A stretch of DNA of 64,000 nucleotides from Spirochaetota bacterium (lineage in GTDB: Bacteria; Spirochaetota; Spirochaetia; Treponematales; UBA12059): contig JAPLSN010000024.1 of NCBI GenBank assembly GCA_026398615.1, positions 1 through 64,000 of the forward strand, given 5' to 3'. How positions within the stretch are numbered: the first letter of the stretch is position 1; each line of letters opens with the position of its first letter. Shown here piece by piece: positions 50,842 to 58,859 of the stretch. A program made the position numbers and the translations under genes. The notes under the pieces were generated by a model. It was not told where the DNA came from, ran no database searches, and saw only the letters and a program-made list of their open reading frames with translations.

Positions 50842-50936
50842 GGTATCGGGCGGCAGGCGTTTCGTCCGGGACGCGCACGGGTGGTCAAGTGCCGACCGGG
50901 AACGCGTTCCGCGCCGCCATCCTTGAAGGAGAACGT

Positions 50937-51383
50937 ATGGACAGGGAAAGCGCTCTGGCGAAAGTGGGTCTATTCGGGAAACTGAACCCCAAGCAGCTCA
51001 AGAGCATCGCGCAGATCTGCACCGAGCGGACCTTTGCCGACGGCGAATACCTCATGAAACAGGGAGAATCCGGCATCGGCCTCTACCTCATCCTGAGCGG
51101 CAAGGTAAAAATCGAGAAAACCGCGCCGGACGGCGTCAAAGTCGAAATCGCCGAAAACGGCCCCGGGGATATCCTGGGTGAAATGGCCGTCATCGACGGC
51201 GCCCCGCGTTCGGCCAGCGTCGTTGCCACGCAGGAAACGGTATGCCTTCTCCTGGCTTCGTGGGAATTCAACTCGTTCCTCAAGGCCCATCCTGAAGTGG
51301 CCATCGACATCCTGCCGATTGTCGTGGCCAAGTTCCGTGAAACGAACGACGCCCTCATCGGGCTCAGGGGCGTCCGGGCCTGA
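50937..51383 (+). CDS. Cyclic-nucleotide-binding domain protein, single domain
   Basis: The 148-residue protein is one cNMP-binding beta-roll plus a terminal helix: LFGKLNPKQLKSIAQICTE, GEYLMKQGESGIGLYLILSGKV and the cassette GDILGEMAVIDGAPRSASVVA, with the canonical R-S-A. It has no DNA-binding or enzymatic partner domain, so it may sense cAMP or cGMP and bind another protein. AAGGAGAAC precedes the ATG. It diverges from the sugar operon. It is a shorter relative of the protein at 10449. Confidence 0.88.
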   Translation: MDRESALAKVGLFGKLNPKQLKSIAQICTERTFADGEYLMKQGESGIGLYLILSGKVKIEKTAPDGVKVEIAENGPGDILGEMAVIDGAPRSASVVATQETVCLLLASWEFNSFLKAHPEVAIDILPIVVAKFRETNDALIGLRGVRA

Positions 51384-51569
51384 CGACGTCCCGGTTCGGA
51401 TCCATTTTTCCGCAAGGCAGCCGCGCCCCCGGGGTGCGTCTTCTCATTTTGTGAAACCACAACACTGAGAAAGCTTCGGTGAGAAAAGGGAAAACCGGAT
51501 TGAGAAAGGCTCGCCCCTGTCGTTTTCCCGACAATCCCGAATCGCTTTTGATATCTATCCCCTTCGCAT

Positions 51570-51605
51570 CTCCCTCCGTGCCCCCGTGTCGCCGTGGTCA
51601 ATTCT
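51570..51605. repeat. Dispersed 'CACGG' repeat, inverted copy
   Basis: CTCCGTGCCCCCGTGTCGCC followed by GTGG; its complement reads CCACGGCGACACGGGGGCAC, the same family as at 15410, 28561 and 42814. It lies between the convergent cNMP-binding and HAD genes; the rest of 51384-51634 shows no gene. Confidence 0.6.
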
Positions 51606-51634
51606 TTCTCGGCTGCGTTCGGACGGTACCGTCC

Positions 51635-52369
51635 TCATCGTGAAAAAAATGCCGCAAGTATTGCCCCGGGGTCCAGGGCGGCCGGTCCCCCCTGAACGAC
51701 CAGGTCCGCAAGGAAAAAGTCCGCATGGGGCTCCCCTTCCGCGGGATCGGGGAGGGCGACGCATGCCATGCCCGCAGCCACGGCCGAACGTACCCCGGCT
51801 TTCGAATCTTCGAACGCGAGGCAGGCGGCGGGATCCAGCCTGAGTCGGCGGGCCGCTTCCAGGAACACATCGGGCGCGGGTTTTCCGCTTCCGACCTCGG
51901 AGGCCGACACGACGATGCGGAAACGGTCGCGGAGCCCCGCCAGGACGAGCGTGCCGTCTATTACGCGGGGCGTCGAACCCGACGCGATGGCGAGCGCGAT
52001 TCCCCGCGCGGCAAGCGCGTCGAGAAGGCGGACGACCGGCCCGAACACGCGAAGCCGACCCCGGCAGTGCGAAAGGTAATCGTCATCCTTGAGCCGGATC
52101 TTCTCTTCGAGCTGCAGGCGGTTGAAGGGGTTGCCTGGAAATTCAGCCGCCAGGATCGCGAAGAAGTCCGCGGCGCCGCTGCCTTTCATCCGCGTGTTCA
52201 GTTCGTCGTGAAAAGCCATTCCGCGCGCGGCGAGGAAAGCCCGGTCGCTTTCGAGGTAAAGGGGTTCCGAGTCGATGATCGTCCCGTCCAGGTCGAACAC
52301 GCAGGCGACGATGGGCTCGCGCGGGATCATCACGTTCCGCCCGGACCCCGGACGCTCCGGTTCGCTCAT
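51635..52369 (-). CDS. HAD-family phosphatase/phosphoglucomutase-like
   Basis: The 244-residue protein is a subfamily IA HAD hydrolase: motif I VFDLDGTIIDSEPLYLESD, a helical cap, motif II IASGS, motif III GKPAPDVF and motif IV FEDSKAGVRSA. The DLDGT(I/V)xDSE opening is shared by beta-phosphoglucomutases and sugar-phosphate or pyrimidine-type phosphatases. The ATG overlaps the DUF4349 stop; a GTG/ATG pair 13 codons later is an alternative start. Last gene of the folP-cdaA operon. Confidence 0.88.
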   Translation of the reverse strand: MSEPERPGSGRNVMIPREPIVACVFDLDGTIIDSEPLYLESDRAFLAARGMAFHDELNTRMKGSGAADFFAILAAEFPGNPFNRLQLEEKIRLKDDDYLSHCRGRLRVFGPVVRLLDALAARGIALAIASGSTPRVIDGTLVLAGLRDRFRIVVSASEVGSGKPAPDVFLEAARRLRLDPAACLAFEDSKAGVRSAVAAGMACVALPDPAEGEPHADFFLADLVVQGGPAALDPGAILAAFFSR

Positions 52370-53322
52370 GCCTCCCGCGCTTTCCCGGAGGTGCGCGGTT
52401 TCGCCACGAGCCTGAAGAGCTTCACGAGGAGCCCGATCCTGCCGAAGAGCAGCCAGAAGAGCGTGGCGAGCACGGCCACGGCGGGGATCCCGAAAATGAC
52501 GAGCGCGACGAGCCCGGCTGCCATGACGGAGAGGAATGACCCGAAGCTCTTGAACACTCCCGTGATCCTGTCGCCGAAGGAAGGCCCCCGGTCGCGGAGC
52601 TCCGAAGGCGGCGGGGTGAGTTCCAGGGTGATCGTGGCGAAATCGACGAGGTCGGCGAGTCCCTTGAATTCGGTGCCGAGCCGCTCGATCTCGTACTGGA
52701 GATCGGCGAGACGGGCTTCCACCGCCAGCAGGTCGTCGATGGAGGAGGCGCGCTTCAGGTACTCGCGGTACTTCTCCGCGAGCGCCCGCTTGGTCTCGAT
52801 CCGCCCGGCCAGGTCGTAGTAGCGCAAGGTGACGTCCTCGGCCGAGAGGTTGCGGGCCAGCGCCTTGCCCAGGGGTTCGAGCGAGGACAGCGCGGCGTCG
52901 AAAGCCGCCTGCGGCACGCGGAGCGTCATCGATACCGAGTACTCCGACGCGTTGGTCGACGCCACGTAGCCCTTGAGCCCCGCGACGATGGCCGTCGCGG
53001 CCTTTTCTCCCGCTTCGAGGCTTTCGACGCGAAGCCGGAGGTACGCCGTGCGGACGAGCTTGCGCTCGGCGGACACCGCCTGCGGCGCTGGTTCGGCCGG
53101 AGCGGGTTCGCTTGAAGCCGGGGCCGGCGACGGCGCACGGTCCGACGCTGGAGCTGCGGCGCCGTCGGCGAACGATTCCGCCCTGGCCTTGCCGCTGGTC
53201 GGCGCGTCCTGGTACCCCCCGAGTTCGGCGGCCCTGCCGCAGGACAGGACCGCACCGGAGACGGCGATCGCCAAGGCGATGCGGATCGCGGCGCGCGCGA
53301 AGGACTTGAAAGTGCGTTTCAT
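52366..53322 (-). CDS. DUF4349 lipoprotein
   Basis: The 318-residue protein has a lipoprotein signal (IAVSGAVLSCGRA), an Ala/Pro/Ser-rich linker, and a DUF4349 domain: YLRLRVESLEAGEKAATAIVAGLKGYV, a coiled-coil centre (TKRALAEKYREYLKRASSIDDLLAVEARLADLQYEIERL) and two C-terminal membrane helices near residues 265-300. DUF4349 proteins are envelope proteins of unknown role. Start overlaps the truA stop. Confidence 0.82.
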   Translation of the reverse strand: MKRTFKSFARAAIRIALAIAVSGAVLSCGRAAELGGYQDAPTSGKARAESFADGAAAPASDRAPSPAPASSEPAPAEPAPQAVSAERKLVRTAYLRLRVESLEAGEKAATAIVAGLKGYVASTNASEYSVSMTLRVPQAAFDAALSSLEPLGKALARNLSAEDVTLRYYDLAGRIETKRALAEKYREYLKRASSIDDLLAVEARLADLQYEIERLGTEFKGLADLVDFATITLELTPPPSELRDRGPSFGDRITGVFKSFGSFLSVMAAGLVALVIFGIPAVAVLATLFWLLFGRIGLLVKLFRLVAKPRTSGKAREA

Positions 53323-54281
53323 GCTGAACTTCCTTTCCGGACATCCCGTCGGGGTCCGGATTTCGCATCGTATGCCGCGCCTCGTACGGGCGCGAACCGG
53401 TCACCTGTCCAGCCGTCCACCAAGCCGTACCCCGGGACGAGCCGCGGACCGGGGGAATCGGAGTCTTCCCCTGGCGGCCCGCCGTCCGCGATTGCAGCCG
53501 TGGCCGTTCTGCGCGGCTTGCCCCGGCATGTCGGTTCGGCGTAGTACTCGACGTTCCACAGGAACAAACCATGCGCCGGCGCCGTGGCCCCCGCGATCGA
53601 CCTGTCCCCGGAGCGCAGGGCTTCGCGCATGTACTCGCCTTTCCCGCCCTTGGCTTCGTACCCGATCATGGATCCCACGAGGGATCGGACCATCCTCCAG
53701 AGGAAAGCGTTGGCGGCGATCTCGAATACGAGCGAATCGCAGTCCCAGCGCCATGAAGCCGAGTGGACGAAGCGCCAGCGGTTCGAAGAGACGTCCCGGG
53801 CGCTCGAGAACACGGTGAAATCCGTCTCGCCGACGAGGGAAGAGGCCATCGAGTCCAGGACGCGGACGTCGGGCCGCTTGCGCAGGTGCCACGCGAAGCG
53901 CGCACGGTGCGGCGGGCATTCGGGGCCGCAGGCGATGAAATAGCGGTAGCGCCTGAGGCGGGCGTCGTAGCGAGCGTGGAAATCCGGATGCGCTTCTGCG
54001 GAGTCGATCACACGGACATCGCGGGGCAGGAGCTTGTTGAGCGCGAGCCTGAAACGTCCGCCCGGAATGGACCGGATGTCGGTCTGGAAATGCGCCACCT
54101 GGCCGGCTGCATGGACCCCGGAATCGGTGCGGCCGGCGCCGACGGCGTCCACGGGATGCCCGTGCATTTTCGAAAGCGCGTCCTCGAGCGTTGCCTGGAC
54201 GGAGCGATCCTTAGGCTGGCGCTGCCATCCTGCGAAGTCGGTGCCGTCGTAGGCGAGCGTGAGGCGGATCGTGCGGGTCAT
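53319..54281 (-). CDS. truA: tRNA pseudouridine38-40 synthase
   Basis: The 320-residue enzyme isomerises uridines in the anticodon stem-loop. Motifs: LTLAYDGTDFAGWQRQP, the catalytic Asp in AGRTDSGVHAAGQVAHF, ALNKLLPRDVRVID, and FLWRMVRSLVGSM. TruA is usually 245-275 residues; here about 55 extra residues follow the last conserved strand (HGLFLWNVEYY), rich in Gly, Pro and Arg, and probably disordered. The ATG overlaps the DUF2225 stop. Confidence 0.93.
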   Translation of the reverse strand: MTRTIRLTLAYDGTDFAGWQRQPKDRSVQATLEDALSKMHGHPVDAVGAGRTDSGVHAAGQVAHFQTDIRSIPGGRFRLALNKLLPRDVRVIDSAEAHPDFHARYDARLRRYRYFIACGPECPPHRARFAWHLRKRPDVRVLDSMASSLVGETDFTVFSSARDVSSNRWRFVHSASWRWDCDSLVFEIAANAFLWRMVRSLVGSMIGYEAKGGKGEYMREALRSGDRSIAGATAPAHGLFLWNVEYYAEPTCRGKPRRTATAAIADGGPPGEDSDSPGPRLVPGYGLVDGWTGDRFAPVRGAAYDAKSGPRRDVRKGSSA

Positions 54282-55159
54282 TCGTCGTCGTCCACCCGCA
54301 GCTCCGCCTTGATGCGGTCGTAGAGTTCGCGGGCCGTGTCCAGGAGCGGCCCCGGTTTCGCCTTGGAGCGCTTGCCGAGCCCGAACATCTTGGCGATGCT
54401 CCTCTTGAACACGTCGAGATCCCGATCCCGCCTGACCGTGTCGACGCGCTGCCCGTACTTGAGTTCGAGCATCCCGGCCATGTAGAGCGCGCCCTCGTAG
54501 CCATAGTTCTTGTCGGTATCGGGCCCGAGGTTCGAGATGGCCGACGCCTGCTCCCTCGCGGTCTGCTCGAACTCGATCGCGGCCTTGTAGAGGATGCGCG
54601 CCTTCTGGTAGAAGATCCCGGAGAGGTAGTTGTAATTCTCGTTGGGTTGCTTGGCGTGCAGGTCGCCGCAGAGCCAGGCCGTCCTGATCGAGCACATGCC
54701 CATCTTGACCGTCGGAGCCGACTGGGGCGGGAACAGGTCGTAGCAGAGCATGGCCAGGTAATAGCTCGCCGCCCCGTCGACGATCTTCCTCGGTTCCTCG
54801 AAGTCGATCGGCGAGAAGATGCGCTGGACCTTCTCGATGCGGTCCTGGGTCAATTCCGACAGGACGCCGAGGGTCTTCGGCGGAGGCTTCGGGAAGTCCC
54901 CCTTGAAGGCGGAGAAAAAGCACGAGGGGCAGACGGTCATCGAGTAGATGAGCGGGGCTACCTCCCCGTAGGATTGCATCGGGATGTACTTCCTGTGCAG
55001 CTCGTCGGTGAGCTCGCCCGCGTTCACGCGGCCCTGGAAGAGCTCCTCGCGGTGGAATTTGGTGCCGCACACGGGGCACTCGTTGGCTTCCTTCGCGAAG
55101 AACGTGATCTTCCGTTCCTTCTCTTCCTTCGGCCGGACGGTCTGGGTGACCTTGACCAC
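54278..55159 (-). CDS. DUF2225 protein
   Basis: The 293-residue protein has two CxxC-type zinc knots (CPVCGTKF and CPSCFF) at residues 28-34 and about 77-81, then helical TPR-like repeats (YNYLSGIFYQKARILYKAAIEFEQ, GYEGALYMAGMLELKYG). This is the DUF2225 layout, known from spirochaetes and clostridia, function unknown. GTG start after GGGAGGCTGATC. Two bases after the acpS stop. Confidence 0.85.
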   Translation of the reverse strand: MVKVTQTVRPKEEKERKITFFAKEANECPVCGTKFHREELFQGRVNAGELTDELHRKYIPMQSYGEVAPLIYSMTVCPSCFFSAFKGDFPKPPPKTLGVLSELTQDRIEKVQRIFSPIDFEEPRKIVDGAASYYLAMLCYDLFPPQSAPTVKMGMCSIRTAWLCGDLHAKQPNENYNYLSGIFYQKARILYKAAIEFEQTAREQASAISNLGPDTDKNYGYEGALYMAGMLELKYGQRVDTVRRDRDLDVFKRSIAKMFGLGKRSKAKPGPLLDTARELYDRIKAELRVDDDE

Positions 55160-55161
55160 GA

Positions 55162-55542
55162 TCAGCCTCCCTCGATGACGACAAACGCGACGGCGTTGTC
55201 GCTCTCGTGCGTCAGGGACAAATGCAGGGACAGTCCCCCGACAGAGCGGTACCGTTCCAGGGCGGAACCGAAGAGGACGATGTCCGGCTTGCCGTTGAAG
55301 TTGTTGACGACGAGGATGTCGCGGAGCCTCAGCCCCGTGAGCCCGGTCCCGAGGGCCTTCCCGAAGGCTTCCTTGGCGGCGAAGCGCGCCGCGAGCGAGA
55401 GCGCCGCCGCGCCCCCCCTGGAACGCGACGCCGCGATCTCATCCTCGTGGAAGAAGCGGTCGACGAGTCCGTCGACCGAAAGCCAGTGACGGATGCGGCG
55501 CACGTGCACGATGTCCACGCCGATGCCCAGGATCACGCTCAT
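55162..55542 (-). CDS. acpS: Holo-acyl-carrier-protein synthase
   Basis: The 126-residue enzyme attaches 4'-phosphopantetheine to acyl carrier protein. Metal and CoA-binding motifs GIGVDIVHVRRI and ARFAAKEAFGKALGTGL are intact, with LHLSLTHESDNAVAFVV at the end. Start overlaps the cdaR stop (ATGA). Confidence 0.95.
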   Translation of the reverse strand: MSVILGIGVDIVHVRRIRHWLSVDGLVDRFFHEDEIAASRSRGGAAALSLAARFAAKEAFGKALGTGLTGLRLRDILVVNNFNGKPDIVLFGSALERYRSVGGLSLHLSLTHESDNAVAFVVIEGG

Positions 55543-56495
55543 CTCCCTGTTCCGGAAATCGGCGCGACCTCGACGACCACTGCGAGCGGCGCCCAGTTTT
55601 CCGCCGTCATCCCGGGAGGTGTATTGATGCGCACCGGTTTCGTGTAACTGCCCGGGACCTTCACGTCCGACAGGTCGATGACCAGGAAACCCGCCCCGGG
55701 TTCGAAGGCATCGAGATCCGCGCGCGCGCCAAGGAGCCTGGCGGAACCGTACGGCAGGGGTCCCGCCACGGCGAGACCCGGCGGGAGGCCGACCGAGGAT
55801 ACCTGAAGATTCCCGAATGAACGCGACGACATGGTCTTCTGGACGGCCGCGGAGAATTCGACCTTGTCGGGCCCCGAAAAGTCAACGAGCGGATCCCGGT
55901 CGACGATCTGGACACTGGTTCTGAAATCGCCCGACCTGCCGGCGAGTTCGATGTAATCGGTCGTGACGTCACGGATCTTGGCGACCAGGCTCGCCGGTCC
56001 CGATATCCCGATGCGGTCCGGTACGAGCGAGTACGCGGATATCTCGAATCCCGTCTCGAGTACGCCCCGGAAACTGGGAACGACCGGTACGACGGCGGAA
56101 ATTCTCCGCTCTACCGCGATCGAGATTTCGGCCGGGTCCGCGACGACTTCGAGGGGATCGAGCCCCGCCGCGTTTCCCTTTTTCCCGACCTTCACGGACG
56201 CGCGGACAAAGCCCTCTTCGAGGGTATCCGAAAGGTCGATCGTCGCCTCGAAATCGCCCTCGCCGAGCGAGAAAATGGCGCTGGAATCGCCACGCAGGAG
56301 GAGGCGGACGGTCCGCGGGTACGGGCTTGCCGGGGTGAACACGGAATTCGTGATCACGGCGAGGGGAACCGGGAGCTGCCGCTCCTCGAGGCGGTTGATC
56401 CGCCAGAGTACGGTCAGCACGAGCGCGGCCACGAGGGAGAGCACCTTGGCTGGCCAGTTCTCGAAGATCGCCTCGATGGCCTTGTTACGCTTCAC
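55539..56495 (-). CDS. cdaR: CdaR/YbbR-domain regulator of diadenylate cyclase
   Basis: The 318-residue protein has an N-terminal membrane helix (WPAKVLSLVAALVLTVLWRINRL) and three to four YbbR-type beta repeats outside the membrane (PVPLAVITNSVF, VVPVVPSFRGVLETGFEI, VRINTPPGMTAENW). In Firmicutes CdaR binds CdaA and tunes c-di-AMP synthesis. The gene overlaps cdaA by 11 bases, the conserved order. Confidence 0.9.
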   Translation of the reverse strand: MKRNKAIEAIFENWPAKVLSLVAALVLTVLWRINRLEERQLPVPLAVITNSVFTPASPYPRTVRLLLRGDSSAIFSLGEGDFEATIDLSDTLEEGFVRASVKVGKKGNAAGLDPLEVVADPAEISIAVERRISAVVPVVPSFRGVLETGFEISAYSLVPDRIGISGPASLVAKIRDVTTDYIELAGRSGDFRTSVQIVDRDPLVDFSGPDKVEFSAAVQKTMSSRSFGNLQVSSVGLPPGLAVAGPLPYGSARLLGARADLDAFEPGAGFLVIDLSDVKVPGSYTKPVRINTPPGMTAENWAPLAVVVEVAPISGTGR

Positions 56496-57288
56496 CTGGC
56501 GACTCCTCGACGGCTTCCCCTGTTTCCGCCAGGTTCAGGAGTTCGGCCAGCCGCCGTTGGACCAGGGAGGACGGCAGGTTGTAGAAAAGCTTGGCGTCGC
56601 ACGCCAGGGAAAGGGCTCCCGTCTCCTCGGAGACGACGAGCACGACCGCGTCCGCCTCTTCGGTGATGCCCAGTGCGGCACGGTGCCGGGTCCCGAAACT
56701 GCGGCGTATGTCCTGCTGCTCGGACAGGGGAAGCAGGCAGCCGGCGGCCACGATGCGCCCGTCCTGGACGATCACGGCTCCGTCGTGGAGTATGGTGTCG
56801 AATTCGAAAATGGTCTGGATGATGCTCGAGGAGATTTCGCAATCCAGCCTCGTGCCGGTATCGATGATGTTCTTGAGTCCGACGCTCCGGGCGAAGACGA
56901 CGAGGGCCCCGCGCCGTTTCCCGGCGAGCAGTTCCGCGGCGTTGAGGACGGCTTCGATCTGCGTGTAGCGCTTCTTCCTGCCCTGGCGGAAGAAGCCGCC
57001 CTGGCCGATGCGCATGAAGATCTTGCGGAGTTCGGGCTGGAACACGATGGCCAGGGCGATGACGAGCCCCGGCGCGAGGATGTTGAGCACCCAGGCGAGG
57101 GTGGACAGGCTGAGGAAGACGGCGCCGGCATAGATGATGGCCATGAAGAGGGCGCCCTTCACGAGCTGGATGGCCTGGGTCTTCACGAGGATCTGGTAGG
57201 TCTTGTAGACGAGGAAGGCGAGCACGGCGACGTCGAGCACGGGCCGGATGTAGTCGTAATATATCGAGGCGATCAGCTCGGGATTCAT
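56485..57288 (-). CDS. cdaA: Diadenylate cyclase
   Basis: The 267-residue enzyme condenses two ATP to cyclic di-AMP. Three N-terminal membrane helices (about 15-95) precede the DisA_N domain with the signature DGA (LHDGAVIVQDG) and RHR (GTRHRAALGI) motifs and the SEETG strand. I chose the ATG at 57288, which overlaps the folP stop. c-di-AMP controls potassium and osmolyte transport and wall homeostasis; the operon also has folP, cdaR and acpS, an arrangement shared with other spirochaetes. Confidence 0.95.
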   Translation of the reverse strand: MNPELIASIYYDYIRPVLDVAVLAFLVYKTYQILVKTQAIQLVKGALFMAIIYAGAVFLSLSTLAWVLNILAPGLVIALAIVFQPELRKIFMRIGQGGFFRQGRKKRYTQIEAVLNAAELLAGKRRGALVVFARSVGLKNIIDTGTRLDCEISSSIIQTIFEFDTILHDGAVIVQDGRIVAAGCLLPLSEQQDIRRSFGTRHRAALGITEEADAVVLVVSEETGALSLACDAKLFYNLPSSLVQRRLAELLNLAETGEAVEESPGEA

Positions 57289-58229
57289 CGATCGTCCATG
57301 TTCCCTTCCGCGGTCTTTCGCGTCCGCGCGCCCTGCGAAGCGAGCGCGTCCTGCACGCACAGCGCGTCGACCGTCGCCGCCACGTCATGAACCCGGAAAA
57401 TCCGCGCTCCCTTCGCGCGCGCGAACACCGTCGCGGCGAGAGTTCCCGCGAGCCGATCCTCCACCGCTTTCCCGGTCAGGGCACCGATGAAGCTCTTCCT
57501 CGAGACGCCGACGAGCACAGGATAGCCGCTCGCGACGAAAGCATCAAGACGCGCGAGGAGCTCGAGGTTGTCCGAAAGCCGCTTCCCGAAACCGATCCCC
57601 GGGTCGATCCATATCAGGTCGCGGCCGACGCCGGCGGATTCGGCGCGGCGGGCGGCGTCAAACAGGAAACCCGAGACTTCGCCGAGGCAATCATCGTACC
57701 AGGGCTTGTCCTGCATCGAATCGGGCGTGCCCTTCTTGTGCATGAGCACGACGCAGACGCCTCGATCCGCGACGAGGGCGGGCATCGCGGGATCGTCGCA
57801 GAGCGCCGACACGTCGTTGACGATCCATGCGCCCGAATCCAAGGCCGCTTTCGCCACGGAAGCCTTGCGGGTATCCACGCTGATCGCGACCGCGGCAAAG
57901 CCCCCGGCGTCCAGGGCTTTCCTGAGGGCCGCGATCGCGGGCGCCACGCGTTCCCGTTCTTCGGCCTCCCCGACGTAGGCCGCGCCCGGGCGTGTGGACT
58001 CGCCGCCCACGTCGATCACGAGCGCGCCTTCCGCCGCCATCCGCAAGCCCGCCTCGACGACGCCTGCGATCGTCCCCGCACGGCTGCCGGGAAAGAAGGA
58101 GTCCGGCGTCGCGTTGATGATCCCCATGACGATGGGAACCCCGCCCGGGAGCGAACGGCCGCTCCCCAGGGCCAGGGGCCCTTCGACCGGAGGCCCTTCC
58201 GTCGCACCCTGCCCTTTTTCACCCGTCAT
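57285..58229 (-). CDS. folP: Dihydropteroate synthase
   Basis: The 314-residue TIM barrel joins p-aminobenzoate to hydroxymethyl-dihydropterin diphosphate. Motifs: MGIINATPDSFFPGSR, VIDVGGESTRPGA, ISVDTRKASVA, IVNDVSALCDD, WIDPGIGFGKR and VGVSRKSFIG. The N-terminal 30 residues are an extension. GGAGGAAGC precedes the ATG. First gene of the long operon ending at 51635. Confidence 0.95.
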   Translation of the reverse strand: MTGEKGQGATEGPPVEGPLALGSGRSLPGGVPIVMGIINATPDSFFPGSRAGTIAGVVEAGLRMAAEGALVIDVGGESTRPGAAYVGEAEERERVAPAIAALRKALDAGGFAAVAISVDTRKASVAKAALDSGAWIVNDVSALCDDPAMPALVADRGVCVVLMHKKGTPDSMQDKPWYDDCLGEVSGFLFDAARRAESAGVGRDLIWIDPGIGFGKRLSDNLELLARLDAFVASGYPVLVGVSRKSFIGALTGKAVEDRLAGTLAATVFARAKGARIFRVHDVAATVDALCVQDALASQGARTRKTAEGNMDDR

Positions 58230-58265
58230 GCTTCCTCCATCCGATTCATGGCAGCGTTGCCCGTT

Positions 58266-58850
58266 TCAAGGTTTGAACAGCGTGACGGCGCCGTCGGGCT
58301 GAAGTTCGACCTTGGCGATGTATTCCTTTTCCTCGATCGCCACGAGGTCCGCCGTGTCCTTGCCGAAGCGTTTCATGAGCACTTTGCCGGTCTTCGGGAA
58401 CAGGAACAACTTGCGCGCCTGCAATCCGCCGACGTCACTCGCCACGATGGGTATGCCGTCGCCCTCGAGGTACTCGATCGCGAACCGTATGTTCTGGTCG
58501 CCGATCATGCCGACCGCGGTTCCGCCCATCGTTAGGATGGCTGCGCCGCCGAAGATCTTGGCCTGCAGCGCCGCACGGCTGGAACCGAGCTTCATCAAGC
58601 CGTTGATGAGGAGATCCATCGCGAACATCCCGAAGCGGGCCCCGTCGCTTTTCTCGATCGGGTGACGCTCTTCCCCGGGCAGCATGAAGTGGTTCAGGCC
58701 GCCGACGCCGCGCACCCTGTCGTAGAGCGCCACCGAGACGCAGGAGCCAAGCACCGTGCCGATGACGATCTCGTCGCCGGAGGCATACCACTCCCCGGGA
58801 TGGATCATGACGACTTCGCGATCGAAGCCGGACATCGCGTACCGGTGCAT
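58266..58850 (-). CDS. cheD: Chemoreceptor glutamine deamidase CheD
   Basis: The 194-residue protein has the CheD catalytic triad regions: Cys in TVLGSCVSVALYD, His in GGLNHFMLPG and a Thr-containing strand (ILTMGGTAVGMIGDQN). CheD deamidates receptor glutamines and binds CheC or receptors. It lies 9 bases downstream of the soluble receptor-like gene, its likely partner. A later ATG (MSGFD) is an alternative start. Confidence 0.92.
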   Translation of the reverse strand: MHRYAMSGFDREVVMIHPGEWYASGDEIVIGTVLGSCVSVALYDRVRGVGGLNHFMLPGEERHPIEKSDGARFGMFAMDLLINGLMKLGSSRAALQAKIFGGAAILTMGGTAVGMIGDQNIRFAIEYLEGDGIPIVASDVGGLQARKLFLFPKTGKVLMKRFGKDTADLVAIEEKEYIAKVELQPDGAVTLFKP

Positions 58851-58859
58851 GGTCGGCCG

